Positions 47,201-64,000 of a stretch of DNA of 64,000 bases are shown one piece after another. Under the pieces are notes generated by a model. That model was not told the origin of the DNA. It worked only from the letters and a program-made list of their open reading frames with translations, and ran no database searches. Origin of the DNA: Bugula neritina (lineage: Eukaryota > Bryozoa > Gymnolaemata > Cheilostomatida > Bugulidae); contig OZ037773.1 in NCBI GenBank assembly GCA_964035545.1, positions 675,751 to 739,750 of the forward strand. Direction: 5' to 3'. The translations under genes and the position numbers were made by a program. Every line of letters starts with the position of its first letter. Position 1 is the stretch's first letter.

Positions 47201-48941
47201 CGCGAGTGCCGGCTATGTCAACAGCGGTTTACAACTCATCGTAGACTGAGAGTCCACTTGCCACAGCATTATATCACGACGTTCTGCCCCTGCGGGGAAT
47301 ATAGTTACAATCGAGATTATCTACTGCGTCATCAACGCACCATGCATTGCTTTCAGGGACACGTATACGACGTAGATAAATCATCGTACCCCGCATTCCT
47401 TGAAGCTATCAGACCTCTCATCACCGACCCAGCTCGGCTGTCTTGCCTGGAGCAAGGCTTTCCCTCTCCTTGACCTATCATCTCTGAACCCCTGGATAAG
47501 CCTACAAAATCATCTAACCCCCACCTCTCAGTTTCCTACGTCAACCGCATACACTTCCCCGTGTTGTACTACAGAGGGTAGACACGAAGGAGTACACACT
47601 CCCTCCCACACTTCCATCCTCAGAACGAAAAAGACACCGGCAACAGCAGACCTTCTCCCGCTCATCCCCCCCTAGCCCGCAACCTACGAGAAGTAGAGAC
47701 GAGGGCAAACGACCTGGAGCAAGAAGTATACAGACTAGCCCCCCCCCCCCCCGCATTCATGCCGCATCCAGTGAACTCCGGTCGCTACAGGAGTCCATCA
47801 AACGTATGAAACGAGCGGCCCAAGATTAACATGAGTTTCCTCTCCAACTTCCATCTCACTCCTCCACTACCTCTCTGTGGCATTCCCTACCGTTACGGTG
47901 GCACGTACTCTACATGTAGATAGGACTTATTAATCACTTAGTATCATTTCATTGTGCATATTCTTTTATACATATATATCTAACCAGTTGGCTCTTGTAT
48001 ATACTTTTTATATTGTTTCTCTCATAGCCCACTGATGTACAAGTTTTTATGTGTGAATTGTATTTTTTTCATATCAGAAAGAGGGCTTTCTGCTGGTGGG
48101 GGCGGTGTGGTGGCTCGTGGAGCTACCAGCAGCACAATACGCAAGGTCGCGTATTGACCCAGCCAATTAGCTAAGTTGATATAAATAGCAGTAGTTAGCT
48201 TCGCGCTACTAGCCAGTTGAGGATAATGCAGTAAATTAAATAGACGTGCGTATTGTTAACTGTTGTATATCAGATTTTATTATGTATCTTTGTATCTAAA
48301 TATAACAATATCTACTCGACTTATCACGGTGAAGTTTCTCTAGCAATACATTAGACTCTCTTGGTGGCACATCGACCCTAATTCTGAAAATCATAACAAT
48401 AACATGTAATGTGTTCTAGACATTTTAATTTTTTCAGACTTAGCTAAAAGGCCTGGAGTTCAAGATCCAATTGTGAAAGAACTCAACCCTGGACAACCTG
48501 ATGCTAGACTAGATTGCAGCCAACATGTGGATGCCAACCCACCACTCTCTACGTTCACTTGGACATATAATAGAGTTGTGACAACTGAATTATCCAATGA
48601 GCTGACTCTAATTTCTCGGACAAACGGTGTAACAGAAACAGCTGAATGTACAGCTGAAAATGGCTTATGTAAGAATTCGCACTCATAAATGAATAAAAAT
48701 TCTAGATGTTTTTAATTTGCCTACGTTAGTTTTAGATGTTTTCTAAGTTTCATCTTTTTTTCAAAATTTCTCTAAATTCGTTTCAGCAAAGACAGTGACT
48801 ATCAAATGGAACATAATGTGGGATGATACTGCCACATTACCTACTACAACTACTGTGAACAAGGGAGGTCTGATAGGTGGCATGGTTTCTACTTTCATTG
48901 CTGTGATAGTTGCAGTAGTAGTCTCAGTACTGGTTAGATAA
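38273..48941 (+). CDS. Immunoglobulin-domain type I membrane receptor
   Basis: Six exons: 38273-38330, 39219-39632, 40076-40186, 42208-42348, 48438-48668, 48787-48941. They total 1110 bases (369 residues), GT-AG and in phase. Residues 1-19 are a signal peptide ([17 protein letters not shown]). An Ig-like domain is encoded by exon 2 (Cys at FTCEAAG and LYCKG). A second spans exons 3-4 (FGCTSKG, then TLSCTDT), and a third is in exon 5 ([21 protein letters not shown]). A Thr-rich stalk and a membrane helix ([20 protein letters not shown]) follow, and the stop comes right after LVR. It is probably a cell-surface recognition or adhesion protein; the ligand is unknown. Introns 1, 3 and 4 carry mobile elements. 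Exon 4 could instead begin at 42181, but 42208 gives the better Ig sequence. Confidence 0.85.
38418..38728. mobile_element. Probable solo LTR in receptor intron 1
   Basis: A 311-base, relatively GC-rich patch that starts TGTGGAGAAC and ends GCACCATAACA. These ends resemble the gypsy LTRs in this window. TATA-like sequences are present on both strands. No clear target duplication was found, so the boundaries and identity are tentative. Confidence 0.4.
41112..41930. repeat. Interspersed repeat family R1, copy 2
   Basis: Direct relative of 32682-34020, in intron 3 of the Ig receptor. It opens with GACTAAAATGGGTGGCCACC, then an inverted motif (GACACCCATTTTAGT, 41152), then GACTAAAATGGGTGTCGCG (41194) and a further copy near 41562. 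The end is abrupt near 41930. This copy lacks the solo LTR. Confidence 0.75.
42404..42710 (+). repeat. 5' LTR of gypsy copy 2
   Basis: 307 bases, TGTGGTGGCT...CATAACA. A TATA-like GATATAAATAGCAG lies near 42490. It has a 14-base segment (GGATTTATATACCC) that the 3' LTR lacks. Confidence 0.95.
42712..42729 (+). promoter_or_regulatory. Primer binding site, probably tRNA-Leu
   Basis: TGGTGGCAGCAGTGGGAT one base after the 5' LTR, complementary with one mismatch to an animal tRNA-Leu 3' end. It matches the site of copy 1 except at two positions. Confidence 0.65.
42744..43487 (+). pseudogene. Gag of gypsy copy 2, truncated
   Basis: Open from the ATG at 42744 to a stop at 43415. It is homologous to gag of copy 1 through [10 protein letters not shown]. 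An indel between about 43340 and 43400 then shifts the frame, and the original frame resumes ([14 protein letters not shown]) up to the deletion junction near 43488. The CCHC zinc knuckle is lost in the deletion. Confidence 0.88.
43488..44608 (+). pseudogene. Reverse transcriptase and RNase H of gypsy copy 2
   Basis: It starts abruptly at [18 protein letters not shown], where the protease and the N-terminal RT region of copy 1 are missing (about 1.5 kb deleted). The catalytic YLDDV is present near 43818. A TGA at 43895 interrupts RT, where copy 1 has CGA. RNase H follows with [19 protein letters not shown] and RTDHASLIW, and a second TGA at 44606 comes just after NADGLSR. The reading frame is otherwise the same throughout. 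Confidence 0.92.
44609..46182 (+). pseudogene. Integrase of gypsy copy 2
   Basis: It follows in the same frame, with an HHCC zinc-binding region (THKQAHAG, then CEICQASK) that is interrupted by a TAG at 45053. The catalytic core has D (VAVDLV), D (HSDQGAQF) and E (GVVERNN). The last two are separated by exactly 35 residues, the DD35E signature. A frameshift near 45720 leads to the C-terminal GPY/F-type domain ([20 protein letters not shown]). Confidence 0.92.
46173..46727 (+). CDS. Gypsy copy 2: pol tail and unknown extension
   Basis: 184-codon open frame starting from a non-ATG codon (TTG at 46173) and overlapping the integrase frame end. The first half is Pro/Glu-rich and includes [16 protein letters not shown], a motif typical of gypsy pol C-terminal tails. 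The second half ([16 protein letters not shown], then [10 protein letters not shown]) is not recognised. It may be the original end of pol after a frameshift, or a separate protein. Confidence 0.5.
   Translation: MVREERQLLPTEACPPPPSLIPSLPETELVPEVQTPIEGGALFGEQEEVTANGEVETPLEAPTNKLASVSPPLERGQRTRKPPPYLKDFVCDCIKSGTHESLGENRTVKCWSCEPHANINFCEGGIVGGINARKVNSSDLVPQKRCPALSYADIAKGRRTSQLAPTLPRTLSMDINTEFTGKPV
46745..47473 (+). pseudogene. Gypsy copy 2 downstream ORF with two C2H2 zinc fingers
   Basis: One frame runs from the ATG at 46745 to 47473 (243 codons), interrupted only by a TGA at 47072. The first part is acidic and Ser-rich. The C-terminal part has [20 protein letters not shown] plus H, a classic C-x2-C-x12-H-x3-H finger, and then [20 protein letters not shown] plus H, a C-x-C-x12-H-x4-H finger. 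The role is unknown. Nucleic-acid binding by the element protein, or target-site choice, would be an inference. A later segment near 47675-47830 has heptad-like residues ([17 protein letters not shown]) in a different phase. Confidence 0.7.
48095..48105 (+). promoter_or_regulatory. Polypurine-like tract of gypsy copy 2
   Basis: GGTGGGGGCGG directly abuts the 3' LTR, the place where the plus-strand primer of an LTR retrotransposon is expected. One T and one C interrupt the purine run. Confidence 0.6.
48106..48398 (+). repeat. 3' LTR of gypsy copy 2
   Basis: 293 bases. It is identical to the 5' LTR except for one A/G difference near the 3' end and the absence of a 14-base segment bounded by the short repeat ACCC. 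Confidence 0.95.
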
Positions 48942-50721
48942 TTAAAAGGTATGTTTTTGTTATCCATTGCTAGAATTATAATAAATTATTATAAAAGGTT
49001 TTCAGTGCTAACTCATACATTGCATTAAATGTAGTTAAATTCTGACGCTTTTGACACCTGAGCAAAAATAATAGGATATGACAAACTGTTGAAAACAAAC
49101 AATATTCAATTGCCTACTATCACAGAAGATCTGCTTGCCTGATATTGTTCAACTAGCTCGCCCTTGAGTTTTACTCTAACCGTCCAAAAAATCAACAGTA
49201 CATTACTGAAACTAGTAACCGGTACATTACTGAGACTGGTGACAGAGATTCAAACATGTAATAATACCTATACCACAACAATAAAGCAAGTGACCAAATG
49301 TAATTGGTCACTTGAGTTTTACTCATTTCGCTCAAGTGGTATAATTATGAAATTAGAAAATCTCATTAGTGTGGTTTTAATCCAACCTGTTTTGTCCCAT
49401 TTAGTTTCGGATTGTCAAGCTTTCATTGTCTCTTTGATACCATTTCAGTATCCTGATTATTAACTTGTACTGGACTTCTTCATAAGTATTCCTCCACTTT
49501 TGACAACATTTAAGTTCAGTCACTTCTATTTCTATGTGCATTGTTTGTAATTTAATTGAGGTTAATTCATTTGATATTGCAGCCAAATTATTAACTGAAA
49601 GTATAATGCTCTTCAGTTGTATAACTTTGCATTTATCAGCTCTTTTGAACAGTATTGTTTTCACTGGTTACAGCTTGCTCCATTCAAATGTAACCATGTA
49701 ACATTAGGCTTCAAACTTTTCAACCAGCTCAACTATACACTGCATTTTCATGACTGCTCATTATGTGAATGAATGCCCTTCCGGATTATTTGTGGTTTTC
49801 ATTAACTTATAGTTGGGGTTTCATTCGATGTAACTGTTTCCATTGGCCAATTGAGAAAATCCATTAGCATAATGTGATAAGGGAAACATAGTAATAGGCT
49901 GTGTGTCTTATTAGCAGTAGAAGTCAACAGTAATGCTCTGGACTGCAGAACAGAAAGTTCAACTGTTTATGGAGCTTGTGCACAAAATGTATTATCAAAC
50001 AATTGTTTCTGTGTGTTACATTTCCTTGAGATAACATTGTTGTCATTTGCAGAAAACAAACTCCAAAATAATGAGAATACGGGAGACTCCAAAAGAACAA
50101 GATGAGAGTTCAACTGTTTTTTACAGATACATTAGCTATTGATAAAATCTCTCTCCTCACTAAACTCCTCACTCAACTCCTCACTAAAGAAACAAAAAAG
50201 ATATTAGGTGTTGTGACGTTTTCTCTTCTAACTGCCAAATTTCTTTATACTATGAAATGCATTTAGAATTTGAAGTTTTTACTCTGTAGATTATTTAGCT
50301 ATTGGAACTAATTGATTTTTATGATGATTTGCTTCAATTTTCACTTTCTTTGTTTCATTGCACATAATGTTCAAAATGACTACAATTTCATTTTACTTTC
50401 TGTACTCAAAAAAAGATCGAGAAATTGTTAACAGTTTTATGCATATCACAATACAAACACTTTTATTTAAAACTCATGAAAAAGTACCTACCAAAATTGA
50501 AGTTGGAATCATACAATCGAGCACTGAAATCCATGTTAAACAAGGTTTTCAAAAATATCTAAGGAGTACTTTGCAGATTTGAGAGATCTGCAGGACAATA
50601 TATAGCATACTGAAAATTAGCAAAGATCATGGTAACTAAAATTAAAGTAATAATTATTTTTGTAAAAATACGTAAACAGATTAACAGTTGATGAAAGTTA
50701 ATGCAGTGAGTGTGTTTGGTA

Positions 50722-50811
<90 letters not shown>

Positions 50812-51049
50812 ATATACTTAATAAAACTGTTATTGAGCTTTTTTATCAAAACAAAACTAAATTATTTATACAAAACAAACCATCAAAGAAAATAAAAATA
50901 CATTTCAGAACCCCACAAAAAGTAACAGGGAACAAAACAAATAGAAATTGTATAATTTAGGATGAAGAAAAATCAAACTAAATTATATATTGTATGCAGA
51001 TAAACTAGTTTAATAAAAAAAGTGTACTCATGTTATAAACTCTTGAAAC
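48942..51049. other. 3' flank of the Ig receptor, intergenic
   Basis: A splice donor (AAAAG/gtatgt) at 48949 and an acceptor (catttgcag) at 50052 suggest a further exon at 50053-50105. In phase it would encode a short hydrophilic tail (ENKLQNNENTGDSKRTR) if the TAA at 48939 were absent, so it is probably 3' UTR here. AATAAA at 48980-48985 could end an unspliced transcript. Otherwise AT-rich, with a hairpin at 49289-49314 and an (AT)n tract at 50727-50817. Confidence 0.5.
50727..50817. repeat. (AT)n microsatellite
   Basis: About 45 AT dinucleotides. The Ile/Tyr open frames across it are artefacts. Confidence 0.93.
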
Positions 51050-51122
51050 CAACCCCCACTGGGATTGGAACCTAAGACCTCCAGTTTGCAAGCAAGTGCT
51101 AACCACTACACCACATGGACGA
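51050..51122 (-). pseudogene. tRNA-like sequence (tRNA pseudogene or SINE head)
   Basis: The minus strand contains TGGTGTAGTGGTTAGCAC, which matches the internal A box of a tRNA gene, and then GGTTCCAATCC, a B box with one mismatch. They are at tRNA-like spacing. The anticodon arm does not pair well and the acceptor stem is weak, so it is not a functional tRNA. A single copy was seen in this window. Confidence 0.55.
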
Positions 51123-51496
51123 CTGAGTAGGCTTAATACCGCACATGCATATGTATATACACACGCACACATGAGAATATATTATGTTATCATACCAAAA
51201 CTTCATTAATGAATAATATAATTGTTAGTCAGTAATAAGACGAAATATATCCTATATAAAATAAAAACAGTCAACAAAACAGTTACCTATATCAAATATG
51301 AAAATAATTCGCAATGCTGAAAAGAATTATTCAAGCATAAGTTACGATAAATTATATCATAAAAAATTATTCAAGCGTAAAAATCTTTAAAAAGGGCAAT
51401 ACCTTTATGCATTCTTGTTACTAAAAGTATAAAGTTGATGATTATCTCCTCTCGTTTCAATGATATTTTAGTTGCAGGCAACTGTTTGACTTCAAA

Positions 51497-61126
<9,630 letters not shown>

Positions 61127-61369
61127 CTGCATTTCAACAGTTGAAATCAATAATGGACGTTTTAAAATGGTGAAAATCAAAGCAAATTTTGTGACTCTAA
61201 GCTTAAAAAAGCAACGAATATGAGATTGTATTTAAACAAAGTGAAGATACATGTTGGTTCCTGTAACAATATCATTGCTACAAAAAATTAATACATTTAA
61301 AATGAAAATTTTTCTATAGCTCTTCTATGAGAACAAAACAGCATGAAAGGGACAGAGTAACAATTAAGA
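61127..61369. other. Start of the upstream RLR intron
   Basis: AT-rich sequence between the first visible RLR exon and the GA-rich minisatellite. No further exon was found. Confidence 0.5.
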
Positions 61370-62957
61370 TGCAGAGTAGTAGAAGAAAGACAGAGTAGTA
61401 GAAACAGAGCAGTAGAGACAGAGTAGGAGAGACAGAGTAGTAGAAACAGAGCAGTAGAGACAGAGTAGTAGAGAGACAGAGTAGTAGAGAGACAGAGTAG
61501 TAGAGAGACAGAGTAGTAGAGAGACAAAGTAGTAGAGAGACAGAGTAGTAGAGAGACAGAGTAGTAGAAACAGAGTAGTAGAGAGACAGAGTAGTAGAGA
61601 GACAGAGTAGTAGAGAGACAGAGTAGTAGAGAGACAAAGTAGTAGAGAGACAGAGTAGTAGAGAGACAGAGTAGTAGAGACAGAGAAGTAGAGAGGCAGA
61701 GTAGTAGAGAGACAGAGTAGTAGAGACAGAGTAGTAGAGAGACAGAGTAGTAGAGACAGAGTAGTAGAGAGATAGAGTAGCAAAGAGACAGAGTAGTAGA
61801 GACAGAGTAGAGAGACAGAGTAGAGAGACAGAGTAGTAGAGAGACAGAGTAGTAGAGAGAGAGTAGTAGAGAGACATAGTAGTAGAGACAGAGTAGTAGA
61901 GAGACAGAGTAGTAGAGAGAGTAGTAGTAGAGACAGAGTAGTAGAGAGACAGAGTAGTAGAGACAGAGTAGTAGTAGAGAGAGAGAGAGAGAGAGTAGTA
62001 GAGAGGCAGAGTAGTAGAGACAGAGTAGTAGAGAGACAGAGTAGTAGAGACAGAGTAGTAGAGAGACAGAGTAGTAGAGAGAGTAGTAGTAGAGACAGAG
62101 TAGTAGAGAGACAGAGTAGTAGAGACAGAGTAGTAGTAGAGAGAGAGAGAGAGAGTAGTAGAGAGGCAGAGTAGTAGAGACAGAGTAGTAGAGAGACAGA
62201 GTAGTAGAGAGACAGAGTAGTAGTAGAGAGACAGAGTAGTAGAGACAGAGTAGTAGTAGAGAGAGAGAGAGTAGAGAGACAGAGTAGTAGAGAGACAGAG
62301 TAGTAGAGAGACAGAGTAGTAGAGAGACAGAGTAGTAGTAGAGAGAGAGTAGAGTGAGACAGAGTAGTAGAGACAGAGTAGTAGAGAGACAGAGTAGTAA
62401 AGAGACAGAGTAGTAAAGAGACAGAGTAGTAGAGAGACAGAGTAGTAGAGAGACAGAGTAGTAGCAGAGACAGAGTAGTAGAGAGACAGAGTAGTAAAGA
62501 GACAGAGTAGTAGAAAGAGACAGAGTAGTAGAGAGAGAGTAGAGTGAGACAGAGTAGTAGAGACAGAGTAGTAGAGACAGAGTAGTAAAGAGACAGAGTA
62601 GTAGAGACAGAGTAGTAGAGACAGAGTAGTAGAGAGACAGAGTAGTAGAGAGACAGAGTAGTAAAGAGACAGAGTAGTAGAGACAGAGTAGCAGAGAGAC
62701 AGAGTAGTAGAGACAGAGTAGTAGCAGAGACAGAGTAGAGAGACAGAGTAGTAGAGAGACAGAGTAGTAGAGAGAGAGTAGTAGAGAGAGTAGTAGAGAG
62801 ACAAAGTAGTAGAGAGAGTAGTAGAGAGACAGAGTAGCAGAGAGACAGAGTAGTAGAGACAGAGTAGTAGAGAGACAGAGTAGTAGAGAGACAGAGTAGT
62901 AGTAGAGAGACAGAGTAGTAAAGAGACAGAGTAGTAGAGACAGAGTAGTAGAGACAG

Positions 62958-62996
<39 letters not shown>

Positions 62997-64000
62997 TAGT
63001 AGAGACAGAGTAGTAGAGAGACAGAGTAGTAGAGACAGAGTAGTAGAGACAGAGTAGTAGAGAGACAGAGTAGTAGAGAGACAGAGTAGTAAAGAGACAG
63101 AGTAGTAGAGAGACAGAGTAGTAGAGAGACAGAGTAGTAGAGAGACAGAGTAGTAGAGAGACAGAGTAGTAGAGACAGAGTAGTAGAGAGACAGAGTAGT
63201 AGAGAGACAGCGTAGTAGAGAGACAGAGTAGTAGAGAGGCAGAGTGGTAGAGAGACAGAGTAGTAGAGAGACAGAGTAGTAGAGAGACAGAGTAGTAGTA
63301 GAGACAGAGTAGTAGAGAGACAGAGTAGTAGAGAGACAGAGTAGTAGAGAGACAGAGTAGTAGAGAGACAGAGTAGTAGAGAGACAGAGTAGTAGAGAGA
63401 CAGAGTAGTAGAGAGACAGAGTAGTAGAGAGACAGAGTAGTAGAGAGACACAGTAGTAGAGAGAGTAGTAGAGAGACAGAGTAGTAGAGAGACAGAGTAG
63501 TAGAGAGACAGAGTAGTAAAGAGACAGAGTAGTAGCAGAGACAGAGTAGTAGAGAGACAGAGTAGTAGAGACAGAGTAGTAGTAGAGAGAGTAGTAGAGA
63601 GAGTAGTAGAGAGAGTAGTAGAGACAGAGTAGTAGAGAGACAGAGTAGTAGAGAGACAGAGTAGTAGAGAGACAGAGTAGTAGAGAGACAGAGTAGTAGA
63701 GAGACAGAGTAGTAGAGAGACAGAGTAGTAAAGAGACAGAGTAGCAGAGACAGAGTAGTAGAGAGACAGAGTAGTAGAGACAGAGTAGTAGTAGAGACAG
63801 AGTAGTAGAGAGACAGAGTAGTAGAGACAGAGTAGTAGAGAGAGAGTAGAGTGAGACAGAGTAGTAGAGACAGAGTAGTAGAGAGACAGAGTAGTAGAGA
63901 GACAGAGTAGTAGAGAGACAGAGTAGTAGAGAGACATAGTAGTAGAGAGACAGAGTAGTAGTAGAGACAGAGTAGTAGAGACAGAGTAGTAGTAGAGAGA
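61370..64000. repeat. GA-rich 16-bp minisatellite, to the window edge
   Basis: More than 2.6 kb of AGTAGTAGAGAGACAG units (16 bases), mixed with 14-base units lacking one GA, short (GA)n runs and point variants. The minus strand is pyrimidine-rich and shows long false ORFs (Ser/Leu/Tyr repeats of 496 and 857 codons). It probably lies within a large 5' intron of the RLR gene. Confidence 0.95.

Larger units (their letters stand above)
42404..48398 (+). mobile_element. Ty3/gypsy LTR retrotransposon, copy 2, in receptor intron 4
   Basis: A full-length framework: 5' LTR, primer binding site, gag, RT-RNase H, integrase, extra ORFs, purine-rich tract and 3' LTR, in the same direction as the host gene. 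The two LTRs differ by one substitution and one 14-base indel. The target duplication is unclear (GTAA before, ATAA after). Coding regions are broken: protease and zinc knuckle are deleted, and there are three pol nonsense codons and at least two frameshifts. The element cannot make its own enzymes. Confidence 0.95.

Noticed and set aside
51050-51122. Functional tRNA gene
   Set aside because: A and B boxes fit, but the anticodon and acceptor stems do not pair well.
61314-63937. Minus-strand open frames of 496 and 857 codons (Ser/Leu/Tyr-rich repeats)
   Set aside because: They translate a 14/16-base minisatellite; composition and frame behaviour are those of the repeat, with no domain or conserved start.

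Overview
The window is animal nuclear DNA: intron-rich, AT-rich, with GT-AG introns, simple repeats and several classes of transposon. No bacterial features (operons, ribosome binding sites, CRISPR) are present. The gene content (Mediator subunit, TIP/ITFG1 adhesion protein, immunoglobulin-domain receptor, RIG-I-like RNA helicase) points to an invertebrate. The small exons and minisatellite-filled introns would suit a sponge or another early-branching animal, but the sequence alone does not prove the phylum. Exons of the four host genes were joined by hand from splice signals and reading phase. Every reported junction keeps phase.

Layout: (1) 1-3466, a broken Ty3/gypsy retrotransposon on the minus strand, running off the left edge. 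(2) 5048-9802, a complete nine-exon MED6 gene on the minus strand, whose exons are too short to show as long ORFs. (3) 10.7-14.85 kb, a non-LTR retrotransposon (PHD-type ORF1, endonuclease plus reverse transcriptase ORF2, both on the minus strand). (4) 15742-20221, two copies of one hAT-like foldback element in opposite orientation, each with its own 8-bp target duplication, 64 bp apart; one contains a solo LTR. (5) 20474-29302, a complete 16-exon ITFG1 (TIP/LINKIN-like) gene on the plus strand. (6) 29.3-38.2 kb, mostly non-coding: a repeat family with the motif GACTAAAATGGGTGTC, a solo LTR, a decayed gypsy remnant, and a pair of unknown coding-like segments. (7) 38273-48941, a six-exon immunoglobulin-domain membrane receptor on the plus strand. 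Its introns carry a probable solo LTR, a second copy of the 33-kb repeat, and a 6-kb gypsy element with almost identical LTRs but wrecked genes. (8) 51497-61126, the minus-strand 3' part of a RIG-I-like receptor (helicase plus C-terminal RNA-binding domain; 17 exons), with a Penelope-like fragment and several minisatellites in its introns. (9) 61.37-64.0 kb, a GA-rich 16-bp minisatellite to the right edge.

The four host genes have unrelated jobs (transcription, membrane adhesion, surface recognition, cytosolic RNA sensing), and no functional cluster can be claimed. The accessory biology is in the mobile elements: three related gypsy copies with different internal deletions, one of which carries a downstream ORF with two C2H2 zinc fingers.
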